Source: Flammulina velutipes (Eukaryota; Basidiomycota; Agaricomycetes; Agaricales; Physalacriaceae). From it: a stretch of 64,000 nt of DNA. Shown piece after piece: positions 25,874 through 37,462 of the stretch. The translations under genes were made by a program, and so were the position numbers. Position 1 is the first letter of the stretch. Each line of letters starts with the position of its first letter. The stretch is taken from the NCBI GenBank assembly GCA_011800155.1, contig CM022371.1, positions 310,001-374,000 on the forward strand, in the 5' to 3' direction. The notes beneath the pieces are model-generated. The model saw only the letters and a program-made list of their open reading frames with translations, was not told where the DNA came from and ran no database searches.

Positions 25874-26903
25874 CTATGCAAGGCTCGGATTTTGAAAGCC
25901 ACTAGAAATCTCATTTTGGAGAGAGCGCGGTCTGGATACCTCCTCAGTGTTGAGGCACTTGACCGACTACTAGCCTACCCCAAACGGTCAGGATGAATCT
26001 GAGCTTCGGACCCCAGATATGTGAAATGAAAAGACGCATTAGTGACTTGAGCTTGAATCCATATAGTAGTTAGCAGTATAGATGAAATCGTATCCTCCCG
26101 CACTAGGCGAGTCCCGCTTTGGATGATCCTATGACCAATGTTTTCGAAGTGTTTGCTGAAGACAATCACCCACGATGAGCAGGAAAGTGGAAATTAACAG
26201 ATCCAGTGGTCCAGGTTTCCCAAGAAAAGTCGCAATCATGTGCAAAGAAGCGCCATAAGGAAGGCAAGTTTACGAGGTCACCGCGGCGCTGGAACAGGAG
26301 CTTCTCGACCAATACAAGAACCTGGCGAGTGGCGTAAAAGGCGTTGAATGGAACTAAAGTTTGTCATGTGACCAATATAGGACTCTCGACCCACTCGTTC
26401 CCGACATCCAACACCGTTGTGTCGAATTCGCGTGTTCTCTGAATTCCCGTACATCTGTGTGATGTCTTGAGATGCATCCTTTCCTACCATTCTGCTAAGG
26501 GTATATCATACGCCCCGATTCGAATGCTCTGAATGTTCTAGGGTGAAATACGGGTAAGTCTTTGCAATAGACGCCACATAGTGGTAGCCTGAATCAGCAA
26601 AGCTGGGCCCTACTCAGAAATAAGACACCTCTCATTTGCCTGGAAAGCCACACGGCCCAAATTGTCCAGCCTGTCTGTCGTTGTAGCTGCAATAAGATCA
26701 CTAAAAGATTGTTCAGACTCGGAGATCGTTAGAAGAATTTCAACGGCGAAGATTGCCCTCATGAGAAAAGGAAGTCTTTCACATGAGCTCGAAAAAACCT
26801 TGGGCAAGAAGGCGACATTTCTTGTACGTATGACGATTGAAAGTTTCGACATACACAATCGATATCGTTGTTTAGTCGATCTGCAATGGCTACTACGACT
26901 TCT
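25874..26903. other. 1-kb intergenic, nothing recognised
   Basis: Several short frames on both strands, none with coding character or splice partners. Confidence 0.4.
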
Positions 26904-27450
26904 TCAGTTTACGGGACCGCCAGTAATGCTAAACTCGGCGCTCCAGTTGTCGGAGCTGCCGAACACTGGGGGATTGTGTCAGGAAGAAAATTGGAGAGAG
27001 CATTACTACGTACAAACGACAACATAGTCATCACCTTCGACGACCCACGGAACGACAACGTCGATCTGGCCCAGAAGGATGTCGAACTGGTCGGCGAGGA
27101 CAACTACGTCGAGAGAAGGCGTCATGTCAGGGTAAACGTTTGAACGGGGATAATACACCACGTACTGGGCAAGTTGGAGTCGCGCGTCCTAAGCCTCAAA
27201 CTGCTTTGGAACTGGTTCGAGATGGTTGCCGGGGGGTTGGACGTATCCCTGTGCATGTACACATTAGAAAGTGTGTGGTGGGGGTCGGGGAGACGTACCA
27301 AGTGACGGTTTGAGTAGAATTGACGACCCATTCCGTACCCGTAGTGGGCGACGTGACGGGTGGGGAGAACGTGTCCCTCAGCACCAGGGCGGGCCCAGCG
27401 GCGACAGCGGAGGCAAGAGCGAGGAAGCAGGCTGTGAGTTTCATGGCCAT
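26904..27450 (-). CDS. Small secreted Kre9/Knh1-like Ig-fold protein
   Basis: Four exons (27450-27299, 27248-27166, 27103-27014, 26965-26904) give 128 residues (126 if the second Met at 27444 is used). A signal peptide (MKLTACFLALASAVAAGPALV) is followed by the single domain of the yeast cell wall synthesis Kre9/Knh1 family: PVTSPTTGTEWVVNSTQTVTWDTSNPP near the start and DDYVVVLFGSSDNWSAEFSI at the end. Both halves are only obtained after splicing (W|DTSNPP and VV|LFGSS). The protein ends straight after the domain, so it lacks the Ser/Thr tail and GPI signal of longer family members. In yeast Kre9 supports beta-1,6-glucan in the wall. Such small single-domain forms are numerous in basidiomycetes and have no proven role. 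Confidence 0.8.
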
Positions 27451-27870
27451 GAAAGTCTAAGGAAAGTGGTATGGACTGGAGAGTCCTTATATACCTCGAC
27501 GGCCATGTGATACTTATTGGTTGGCGCTTCGAAGGCCGTGCCCAGAGGGAGAGGATCCCTTTATCCGAGAGTTCTCGTGATCAGCCTTGAGGCGGCATAC
27601 GTATCGAGACCGTGCAGGCGAATGTTTACTCCCAAGGTTCCCAAGCATGTCCATTTGTTGGGTCAACAAGTTGACTAGATTACAATTGGACCGCGGCGCT
27701 ATGTAGTACAAAGCGGATAGAGCAGATTATTTGGAGACTGCTTCCAGTGGAGTTGCCAAACATGCGTCGGAGAGAAAGCGAAAGTCATAGTCAAGGAAGA
27801 AGGATAGACTCGGATGCCCGGGCCGCATAACCGCTGCTTTGTTTCCCACCATCACTGAGGAAATCTCATA
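27451..27870. other. Divergent intergenic region
   Basis: Shared upstream region of the Kre9-like gene (minus) and the RGG gene (plus); no other feature seen beyond the TATA element. Confidence 0.4.
27486..27493 (-). promoter_or_regulatory. TATA box of Kre9-like gene
   Basis: TATATAAG on the minus strand, 36 bp before the ATG at 27450. Confidence 0.5.
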
Positions 27871-28965
27871 ATGTCTGAAGGCGAGAGTTCGACGCCATCT
27901 CGTGGGCAAACAAATACAAGACGTGGCGCACGATCTCGTGGAAGAGGACGCGGAAGAGGAAGAGGAAGTACAGTGGCCACCAACGACAATCCAGCTCCAA
28001 TCAAAGCAGCTCCTCCTCCTGTACCAGTGGTAGCGTCGACATCTAAACCACCTATCTCTGCTGCTGCTAAGCCGTCTCCAAGCAATGCACCTCAACTAAG
28101 TTCAAATCATTCTGAACCATCAGCGATTGCGCGCGGACAAGGTCCGAGCCTCAATCGCGGACGTGGACGCGGCAACCGTGGTGGTCTAGGTAAATATCTA
28201 CGCGCGCGTGGGCGAGGGCGAGGCGGCGGACTACCTGCTGAATTTGGTCAGCGACTATTGCTCGACGGCGAAGGTCCCGAAGACGAAGAGGCAGCAGAAG
28301 AAGAAAGACGAAAGTACTCTCGTAGGCAGCTCGGAACGAACGCTGCACGATACGAGGAGAAAAAGCCTGACCCGACAAATGAGGATGATGATAACGGGGA
28401 AGAGGACGCTGTAGCACAAGGTTTGTCTACTCTCTTCAAAATTTGTTTCGATCGCTTTATATTGACGAAAATATTATGTAGAACTCGCTCGATTTCTGGA
28501 AAAACAACGACTTACTGGAACGGATAAGCTGCCTCTCATCCGTCCACAGCAAGACGACGACGTAGATTATACCCTGGCGCACATCTCATCTCGCGGGATC
28601 GTCGAACTGAAACCAGAAGTCGAGGAGCTCGAATGGGACGATGAGCTGGAGGCCATGGCGAGGGAGAAGGATGAAGCTGATGCCAATCGAGGTATGTTCA
28701 TAATTTTTTTGCTCTTTCATTATTGATGCGCATTTTAGAGCTGACCGCACGGTTCAGAGCAAAATCAGACAACCTCAAGAGGAAACCTATCGCGCCAACT
28801 AAGCGAGACAGAAAGATGGGCGAGTTCAATCTATCGCTCTCTGTGTTTCTTAGGCTCATGCTACTTACAGAGGCATCATACGTTGCCGCGCCTGCTCTCC
28901 CGACAGAACAACCCAAGGACGAGAAGAAGGTCATGCAGGAATTTTTAGACGATCTTATTTCATGA
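27871..28965 (+). CDS. RGG-rich acidic hypothetical protein
   Basis: Three exons (27871-28420, 28482-28691, 28739-28965) give 328 residues. The N-terminal third is a low-complexity RG/RGG region (SRGRGRGRGRG, NRGRGRGNRGG, RARGRGRGGG), a type that binds RNA and is methylated on Arg. A Pro/Ala/Ser linker interrupts it. The C-terminal part is highly charged and mostly helical: acidic clusters (DEEAAEEERRKY, NEDDDNGEED), then LARFLEKQRLTG, LEWDDELEAMAREKD and VMQEFLDDLIS. The phase-closed splice sites and conserved-looking C-terminal helices indicate a real gene. A nuclear or nucleolar RNA-linked role would fit the composition, but I do not recognise the family. Confidence 0.7.
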
Positions 28966-29828
28966 CGGGCTGCTCACAACGAAGATGATAGCATTGTGGC
29001 CCTCGCCTTTAGATCTACCGATCGAGGAAGCAGCGCGTCTAATCAGCTGTCCAAAAGATTTGTGTGTTGCCTGAAGATGAGTTAATGGGATAGGTATACA
29101 CGCTGCTTTAGTATCTCGAGTCGGCCAGGGTTTTGATCTCGCTGGAATTGGCGTATCACGAGCAATGTAAACTACCTGCTAATGATTACTAGGCACACTC
29201 AATAACGCCTTTTTCGAAGGACACTGTACAAATGTAATAGAAGCTGTATTGTGGCGCTATGTTACCATGTGCTTCGGGCATCGGCATGATCTATCCTGCC
29301 GACGGCAAAATACATGTCTTTTCTTCGTGCCATCATGTTGTATGCTCATTTCGTGCAATAAACTCTCCCTGTCTGCTTCATTTCACTGCTTGAATACTTC
29401 AAATATGTACTAGAGGCGTCTCAAGGTCGACGCTTCCATCAAGCGAAGGATGACGAACCAGGGGGAGCTCGCGTACACAAACTGATTTGGGCAAAATACC
29501 ATCAACACGTTTCTCGTTCTCGGCGACATCTGCTACATACTGACGCGCCTTGTTCTTGAAAACGAACAAGACATGCTACCACCGGAGCACATCTGGAATC
29601 TCCGTATCTCGTATACCGTTTTCATTGACCTTGTGCTATATTTGGTATGTCCTTTCTTTCGTCGACTGCCATAGCAATACCAACGGCCTTATGCAGTTTA
29701 CAGCTCAATGGTTTTGGTCTTGCATAGGAGTCGGATGGAGGTAGATAAACCATCAGATATACTGTCCGTGTGACACAAGAATTCATTCCATCCCCACTCT
29801 CAAGTCTCCGTGATTCCGCGCTACTACC
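28966..29828. other. Intergenic, nothing recognised
   Basis: About 860 bp without coding character between two genes on the plus strand; the right end is the DUF6535 gene promoter. Confidence 0.4.
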
Positions 29829-32800
29829 ATGGCAGACTCTCCTCCGTCTACCTCCACCTCTACCGTTTTCCCAATCCATCAACCTGGCTGCACTGGACCT
29901 ACATGCAACCCCGGACATACGCAGGAAGTCGACTGGGACGCCTGTCCGCCTGAATGCCAGGCAGCGTTGGATTCTTCCCCGACGGCTATACCCACTCATT
30001 TCTGTCCTCGGGCGATGCGGAAGCACAAAATCTTCGGCAAGAAGACCAGCGCTGCGCCAAAAGGTAATTTCATTCTTGCGATATTGGCTGTAACTAATTG
30101 CGCCACGCAGGCAACGACCCGTTCGACTATGAACAGAAGTACACCGAAGACGAGAAATACCAGGAACTAGGCCCAATGGCTAGGGCTTGGAAGGTATTTC
30201 TCGACGAATGTGCCAAGTACGACGTGGAAATGGCCGAAGACTGGCGGGATGCTCTGGACGTCCTCCTCGTATTCGTATGTGGCGCAATTTCAACTTCCAC
30301 TTGATGACTGACGTATCCCATAGGCTGGATTGTTCTCGGCCGTCGTCACCACTTTCGTATCGCAAACCTCCCAGAAACTGCAACGCGACTTCACCGAGGT
30401 CACTGCCTACAAGATGGACGAGATGACCAAACTCCTCCGCGTCGTCATTGCTGGAAATAACATCACGGAAGTCCCACCATCGTCGCTCTCTGTCGCCACC
30501 AAGTTTGTGCCCGAGAGGAGTGATCTTTGGGTCAATGGACTTTGGTTCACGAGCTTAGCGCTGAGTCTCACGACCGCGCTGTTAGCTGTGTTGACCAAAC
30601 AGTGGATCCATCAGTACATGTCGGTCCCGTCCGGAACTCCTCGCGACCGTTGTCGCATCCGCCAATTTCGATTCAATAGTCTGGAGAAATGGCGTGTCCC
30701 AGTGATCATCGGCCTCCTGCCCGTTCTCATGCACATCTCCCTCGGTGTCTTTTTCGCCGGGCTCATTGTATACTTGCGCAATCTTGACACTCCCATGTCG
30801 GGCGTCGTCACTTCCGTCGCAGTCATCGGGTTCGTAGCCTACTTCGGTACCAACCTCCTTCCACTCTTCAAACCCGACTGCCCGTACAAAACTCCATTGA
30901 CCCTCTATTCGCAAAGTGCAACTGTCTTCCTATGGTCTGTGTGCAAGAGACTTCTCCAGACATTGAAGACAAGTCCCAAGTCCGATCCAGAGGAGTCGGA
31001 CGCAGGATCGAATGCAGAGTCGGAGTCAGACACGGAGCCGGACGCTAACGACGAGGTGAAGACTGCGCTTTCATTGCGAGAGATGGAGAAAGAAATGGTG
31101 AACAGGACAGCTGCCGATATCGACGCGCAATGCTTGTCCTGGCTCTTCGACATATCCTCAAACTCATCTGTCCAACGAGTGGTCGCGCAAGCATTCAGTG
31201 ATTTGCCGCTGAAGAGTGTTCAGTCGATCGGGGAGAAGATCCCTGGGATTCGCACGTTCATTCGCAGTGTCCTGGTGCTACCGGAGCATCAGACTGAGGA
31301 GAGCTGCCGAACATATGAGCGTCTCTTACGCGCTCTTGTCAAGTTCGCCCCCGATGGCCACCTACCTGCTATAACCCGACTACCCCCAATGTCGAATTCG
31401 CTCGCTGTCCTTATAGACCCGAATCACCATCATGACGCATCAACTCTCCTGTGCGAGCAGATTCTAAACCCGACGATCAAACTCGATGTATTGTCATGGG
31501 CCTTGATCCTCCGGAATGCATTAGAAGGCGATACAAACTGGCTCGGCATCCATCGCACAGATTATGAAGTATGGACGTCTCTTATCGCACAGACCATGAC
31601 ACATCATCGATGTTCTGACGACTGTAACAATTGCGGACGAGCAATTCCAACGCTATGCAAAATCTCTGTCCCTTTCAGGAGCCGAACTGGCAGAAGGTTC
31701 TGGTTCGAGATACTTGATCTTCCCGGCACGGAAGTACCAGCTACTTTTATCTCTGCTATTACAGAGTATATGTCACCTTCATTTTTCGAGCTCCTGTCGA
31801 CCCTCTCGTTCCCAAGTTCCTCGTCGTCGCTCAAATCATTCCCTGGACTTCCTCCTGATATCTGTTTTCAACTCGACCTGATGCGATCCCGTTATGTTCA
31901 GGACGGATTGCGGAGTGGATACATCATGTCGGACCTCGTTGAGATGGTTGTATACCATCTTGGATTACCGAAGGATTTGGATAACCCGTTGAAACAACAT
32001 CCGACCATCATTCATGCGGCCTTCCGAGCTTTATGTGACATTGTCCACTCCGATTCATTTGTCTCTAACTCGATGACTTACAACGTGAAGCGAGATATTG
32101 TGCATGCACTTTTCAGGACGTTACTCGAGAATCCTGGCCTTGTCCAAGCCTTCGTGGAATGGCTTAGCCCTTCTATGATCACCAGGATCTGCCAAATTGC
32201 TTTTGTGGACTCCGCGCTGCAAGACTTCCCATCTCCGCTCATTACCGAGATCCTTGGGTACGATTGTGGCGCCGGCTCTCCGCGTGGAGCTTTCATTGCC
32301 ACTGCCTATGCTTACTTGGCCCGTCGGAATTGGCTTCACGAGATAAAGGACGGCTTACTAGGCTCCCTCAAGGGCGGACCTGATGTTCCAATTCCCTATA
32401 CCCATGCGTATCCGTTTTTAGCATCACAATACGTTGACGGCCTACCCACTCTCCAATCTGCTGATCCTTCCGTATACGAGGAGACGCTCCAATACCTACG
32501 GGAGCCTCGTAATACCATCGTCCTTTCCAAACTCCTCCTCTTCGCCGACTGTGATAGGCGACAGTCCTTATTGAAATTGGCTTGGCTTGTGGGTCGTCCA
32601 CATTGGATGGCGTGTTGTGAAGTGCTTCAGTCAGTTTTGCATGCAGATGAGGGAGATCAGCTCTATCGTTACCATGCAGGCCGAGCGCGCGGAAAGCACC
32701 CCTTCCGTAACGGCGTCGTGATATCCTACGGCACATACGCTGACCTGGAATCTCTTCTATTGGTATCAATGACATTTGACTCTGTTCAACCTCAAGTCCT

Positions 32801-32965
32801 GCAATCTGCCAACGGCCTACCACGGGTAAGCGCTCAATTGCTCCTATTTTGTTGTATTCACATGATACTGTGTTATAGGTCTCGCGACTTCTTGAAGTTT
32901 TGACGAAGTGGCGAGTTAGAAATCGAATCGTTGTTGAAGAAAGAGAACGCAAAGAAATTGTCTGA
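29829..32965 (+). CDS. DUF6535 membrane protein
   Basis: Four exons (29829-30063, 30111-30274, 30324-32825, 32879-32965) give 995 residues. The DUF6535 signature spans the second intron: ARAWKVFLDECAKYDVEMAEDWRDALDVLLVF joined to AGLFSAVVTTFVSQTSQ. Membrane segments follow at about residues 205-230 (GLWFTSLALSLTTALLAVL), 262-287 (VIIGLLPVLMHISLGVFFAGLIVYL) and 297-320. Then comes an acidic linker (EESDAGSNAESESDTE). The long C-terminal half is cytosolic and alpha-helical, resembling tandem repeats without a named domain. The family is almost confined to basidiomycetes, occurs in many copies and has no known function. The N-terminus has Cys/His-rich stretches (CTGPTCNPGH, CPPEC) of unknown meaning. 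Confidence 0.8.
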
Positions 32966-33437
32966 CATTTACTACCCGTGCCCTGTACTACAAAACATGC
33001 TTGTTATACTTGCGCAGGTCTTAGTTTCAGGACATTACTTTACAATCGGTTGCGAGAGCGAGAATTTGAGCCTCGCTTGAGTTCCTGTTATGTTATCTCG
33101 TATATAACCAAGTAAGCGAGAATTGTGAAAGCGGAGTCTAGTCAAGGTGACACCACACGTCCTTAGTCTAAATTGTGGCGCAAACATTATCTCAAGTACA
33201 GAAGTCAAATAATTCAATAACCTGATGGCAACAGTCTCTAGGAGACGCTTGGGAGACGCGTATAGCTTTAGTATCATCGGAATCATATCTACCATCTTGC
33301 TTTTGTTCAAGAGTTTATTCTCTCCTGTATAACAATACTCGAGGGAGAAGAATACATAACAAGGAGGAAACATGCTTTTGTGCTCAAATCCAGCTTTAAG
33401 AGTATGTTCATAAGATGGAAAACATATTCCCCCACCA
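32966..33437. other. Intergenic, nothing recognised
   Basis: No coding region or RNA gene recognised on either strand. Confidence 0.35.
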
Positions 33438-33989
33438 ATGGCAGACAATAACGCCGCTGCCAGTACCCCGACTGTCACGGCTTCTAGTAGCTCCTCCAGT
33501 ACAGTGCAGGCGACTGTTACGACCGCTGCTTCTGCCACAACGACCGAAAACTCTTCACTCACCGCTCTTTCCCTCTATGTTTTAAACAAAGTCTTCACCA
33601 ATGTGTCTCCTCGACTGATTGGAGATATGCAGACCATTTTATCAAATGAACTAGAAATGTACGTGCATACATAGTTTGGAGCAAATTTTGGATGTATTCT
33701 GACATACTTGTATAGAAGCCCCAAAGATGTCAACAGCTACTACGATTCTTTGGGTGTCATAAATCTGGATAATTCATCAGGACAGAAAGTAATATGGGAC
33801 TCAACCTGGGGTCGAAATACAGCGGAAAAGAGAAAGGTGTTCCTTCGGAAATCTGCTGTACATCCAAATCGCGCCGGCGTATCGGTATCTGAGGAGACGT
33901 GGACAGATGATAATTTCCGAACGATAGTCAAGGATTATATCAAGGGCTATCAAAGAAAGTATCTTCCTCCTCAGCAGGAGGATGGTTGA
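33438..33989 (+). CDS. Small Ser/Thr-rich hypothetical protein
   Basis: Two exons (33438-33658, 33716-33989) give 164 residues; phase closes at I-SPKDVNSYYDSLG. The first 45 residues are a Ser/Thr/Ala run with no hydrophobic signal. The rest is a compact mixed-charge segment (LSLYVLNKVFTNVSPRLIGDMQTILSNELE, then VIWDSTWGRNTAEKRKVFLRKSA, ending in KDYIKGYQRKYLPP). No family is recognised. A real small gene is likely from the splice site and the charged, non-repetitive second exon. Confidence 0.5.
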
Positions 33990-35457
33990 ATTGAGCGTGG
34001 GTTAAGGACAGATGTATGTATCCTCATGTCCTGGGCTTGCCACATTATCATCAGCAAGACTACATTTCGCTCGCGTTACGTTCCAATGCAAGACTCTGGA
34101 CGTTCAACGTTGAGCGTTCATTGCCGTTTTAGGTGAGTTTGTTGTCACGGAAGATACCGCCTCGCTGGAGCTGCTTTATTTCTACTCGGTGTCTTTGTCT
34201 TCAACCACCATCGACGCTCGATTCATTTAGCTCCCGTTGCTGTACGTATACTTTCTATCCCCTTCCATCCTAGCAGAACTATCGCTTTCTGCTATCGTCA
34301 ATCCTCGTACGTTTTCTCACTGTATCTTCTGCTACCTTGACTTTGCTCAGACACCCTCAAACTCGCTACCTACCAGCCATTTAACATTGGTGAGTACGAT
34401 GATCATATGTCATACATTTTCCTGCTCAACGTTTTCTGTAGTTTACTAAGACCCTTCGTTCAATCACCTTTTGGCGTGCACGCGGTAGAAGTCTGGCGGC
34501 GGAACATATAGAAGAAGGCGAAAGGGATCCTGTCTTGAATGAAGTTGTCTAACAGTAACATGTCAATTGTATAACGATAGCGCATCTATGACTTTACTGA
34601 TAGGGTGTAAACAACATCTTACTAGTTTGCAATTAACGTGGTCTCAAGACAATTGTTAGAACACCTGACACCACACATATCAACTTCGGGGCAGACTGTG
34701 GGTAGTGGCGCAAAAAACATATTCAGGCAAACTGCATCATGGATAGAACAACAATTCCTTACATGTGTAGGTGCTCTATGGTCCAGGCAGATCAGTTCAG
34801 AAATAGGTCACTGAAGTCCTACCTCTTACCGACCACATCGTGGATGGAACTGCGTCGTTCGAACATTTCCACTTTGGGCTGAAATTGACCGGCGAATGCC
34901 GGATCCACCATGCGCGTCGATCCTTGGACTGTATGTCAAACAGTTCGGGAACACGACAAGTATTCTTGTGGACTGTTGAGCTTCAGCACTCCATGCGCCA
35001 CCAATGCCACCGAAATACCCGAGACAAAGCTGTCCAGTCAAGTATAGATTCATTTTCCCAGCTTAAAAGACCTGTCACGAGATATTGAGTCGAGCGATGA
35101 GTAGCTGTAGTGATTAGATCTATTAGACTTGTTCGCGGCGAAACATGAAGGGTACATAAGTCGACTTTTAGAATAGCCAGGGCACGGGGTGACGAATATA
35201 GGATGGCAGAGGCTCTCTGTGTTCGACGACGTTCGTGCGACGTGAACTCCCCCCGCGCCACCGGCGACTCGTAAATATGTGGAAAGTAGCTCCGAGTCGT
35301 CCTACATACCACTTCGCGGAACTGAGAAAGTGATCATGACAGTACAAAGACCTATATCCACGAATAGCATGCTTCGAACCAAACAACTATGCAAGAGAAG
35401 ACGAAAACGCGTACAGTCAAGGAAAAAAAGGTACTAAAATACGGTATAGATAGAAAA
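33990..35457. other. 1.5-kb gene-poor stretch
   Basis: Apart from a possible small spliced transcript at about 34085-34552, no coding region is supported. A TA-rich tract precedes the DUF2433 gene's 3' end. Confidence 0.4.
34085..34552 (+). other. Possible small multi-intron transcript
   Basis: Several good splice-like signals follow one another: GTACGTATAC...CCATCCTAG, GTACGTTTTC...TTTGCTCAG and GTGAGTACG...TTTTCTGTAG. They leave exons of about 33, 39 and over 100 nt. One phase chain ends in EEGERDPVLNEVV and a stop at about 34552; another ends sooner. No family is recognised and the start is unclear. Confidence 0.25.
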
Positions 35458-37411
35458 TTATGCAGCGTTCGGGTGTGGCGATCCACCTCTCGCACCCGTT
35501 AGCCCAGCAGCAGCAAGCCCCCTCGCAGCAAAGCCCCCACCTCTCCCCCTCCCTCCACTACCCCTCCCCCGATGCGCAGTCCCATCCTGCCTCGCCTCCC
35601 TCTCCGTCGCCTGCTTAACCTCCGGCACCACATCCCCCAGCTTCTCCGCATGCCCCTCCAACCCCGCCTTCATCGCCGCCTCATCCCCAAACTCCACATA
35701 CGCAATCTTCGCACGACTGTTGAACTTGCCCGGGGGCAGCGTCACGCGTGTAATACCCTCTTTCGACTCTTGGAAGAAGTCCCGCACTTCGGTCTCGGTG
35801 GGCTGGGCGGCGGTGGTGAAGCGCATGAATATCGTCCAAGGATTCCGGGCGGGCTTTGTGCGCTGGGGGGTGCGTAGACCGGATGATTCGGTGGCGGGGG
35901 ACTTGAGGAGGTCTTCCACAGGCGCGAGAGCTGGAGTCGAAGGTTTCGTAGGGATGGGGGACGGGGCTTTCAGCGGGGCGAGGTTCGGGACTGGAGAAGC
36001 ACTGGTGGGAGACGATATGGATTTCTCTTTCTTATCTTTCTTGTCCTTCTTCTTGTTTTTGGCATCGACGGGTGTGGTGGAAGCTGAGGATGCGTCGGGC
36101 GCAGCAGCAGCAGGTGGCGGGGTAGATTTGGCGGGCGGAGGAGCAGGCGTGACAGGTTTTGAGGCAGTGTGGTTCGGAAGAGGTGACGTGTTGGTAGATG
36201 GGGTGGGGGCCACTCGGCGGTAGGCGTAGTTGAAGCCTGAAGGATGGATTAGCGATGAAAAGACTTTGACAAGAAAAAAACATACCTTGAGATTTGAGCT
36301 CTGCACTAACTCGGCCCTCTTTGACGTCGAGGACCAAGACGCCGTACGCCGCGTCCGTGAGATTCCAGTTCCAGCAGTTCTTCCACGAGGGCTCTTCGGT
36401 GCCGCCAACGGAGAGGGGAGGGGGGATTTTGCTGACGACGCTGAGAGCCTTGTCGAGGAAGACACGTTGATTCTCATCAATGACGGCGTCAACCTGGCCC
36501 TTGACACTGTCCCAGACCTTGTCGAACTGGTCCTTGCCAGCAATAAGCTTCTGACGGAACGAGTCAAAGTCGGACTGGATGCTGAACTCGTTGTACGATG
36601 TGGCGTAACGGAAGTGCAAGCCTGCGGACATTGTGAGATCGGCCTTGAGGACGAGGGCGAGCTGGGCAAGGATGCCTTCACGGCCTGGACTGGCGTGCGA
36701 GACGAGCAGACGCGTCTCTGTGGGATCAAAGACGCGCTGCGCCGTGTCGACAAGCTGGCCAATCTGAAGTGCTGTAGTCCACATTGTTCCCTGGCCACCT
36801 GCTATGGTGGCGTTCCCGTCGCCGTTGTCGAACATCTTGTGAGGCACAAGGGCGCCACCCAAAGCAAAGATGCGCAGTTTGACGCCGCCGACGTCGATAC
36901 AGCGGGTGAGAGCTTCATCGAGGACGTGGAGGTTATTGATGGAATATGTACCCAGACGGAATTTCTCGAGGACGGCGACGTCTTCGCACGCGCCCCACGT
37001 CGTGTAGACGGGGACGTTGAGCTGGAGCTGGCCAGCGACGAGGAGGGGGAATTCCGAGAGCATCGACACGGTCACTGTCTGGCGTAAAATGGTAGTTGGG
37101 GTGTCATTTTTCGTCAAATGCGCCCGTTGTGGTCCCGGAATGAGGGGCGAGTAGGTCGTTAGATGCTTGAGAGTCCTGTCGTTGATTCTGTCGAGGCTGG
37201 TAAACTCGAAGAAGCCAAAATCGCCGGTATGGATGATAGCAATGGCATTGTTTTCGCGAGCAAGGTCGTTGAGCGCTGAGATACGGCCGCGGATGTCTGC
37301 AATGCAGAGGACTCTGCCATGGGTGGTGTCGAGCACGTTGGTCTGGGTGTCGAAGCGGGGGGCGGGAGGCGCAGCAGTCGTGCTCGTCGTCGTCGGGCGT
37401 GGGGAGGCCAT
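35458..37411 (-). CDS. DUF2433 metallophosphatase-like protein with RGG tail
   Basis: Two exons (37411-36286, 36236-35458) give 634 residues from the Met at 37411 (648 if the Met at 37453 is used). The N-terminal 400 residues match DUF2433: THGRVLCIADIRGRISALNDLA, AIIHTGDFGFFEFTSLDRI and DRTLKHLTTYSPLIPG; later LRIFALGGALVPHK and LLVSHASPGREG. This arrangement (D.RG, HTGDFG, SHASPG) looks like a calcineurin-type phosphoesterase core, an inference. A Pro/Ala/Lys-rich linker (KNKKKDKKDKKEK) leads to an RRM-like segment (TIFMRFTT...RVTLPPGKFNSRAKIAYVEFGDEAAMKAGLEG) and ends in GRGSGGRGRGGG, so RNA contact is plausible. It is divergently placed from MED13; only 51 bp separate the two ATGs if the start is at 37411. 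Confidence 0.85.
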
Positions 37412-37462
37412 GGTGGTGAAAGGGAAAAAGTAGGGGATTACATAATCATCCATGCCTTGTCC

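Noticed and set aside
26662..27027. Plus-strand frame of 121 residues
   Set aside because: Overlaps the spliced Kre9-like gene on the other strand, which matches a known family end to end.
33035..33562. Minus-strand frame with a Val/Ala/Thr-rich start, opposite the Ser/Thr-rich gene
   Set aside because: It is the antisense of a Ser/Thr/Ala codon run; the plus-strand model has a phase-closed intron and better coding character.
36230..37087. Long plus-strand frame of 285 residues
   Set aside because: Antisense shadow of the DUF2433 gene; no motif and no splice partners.
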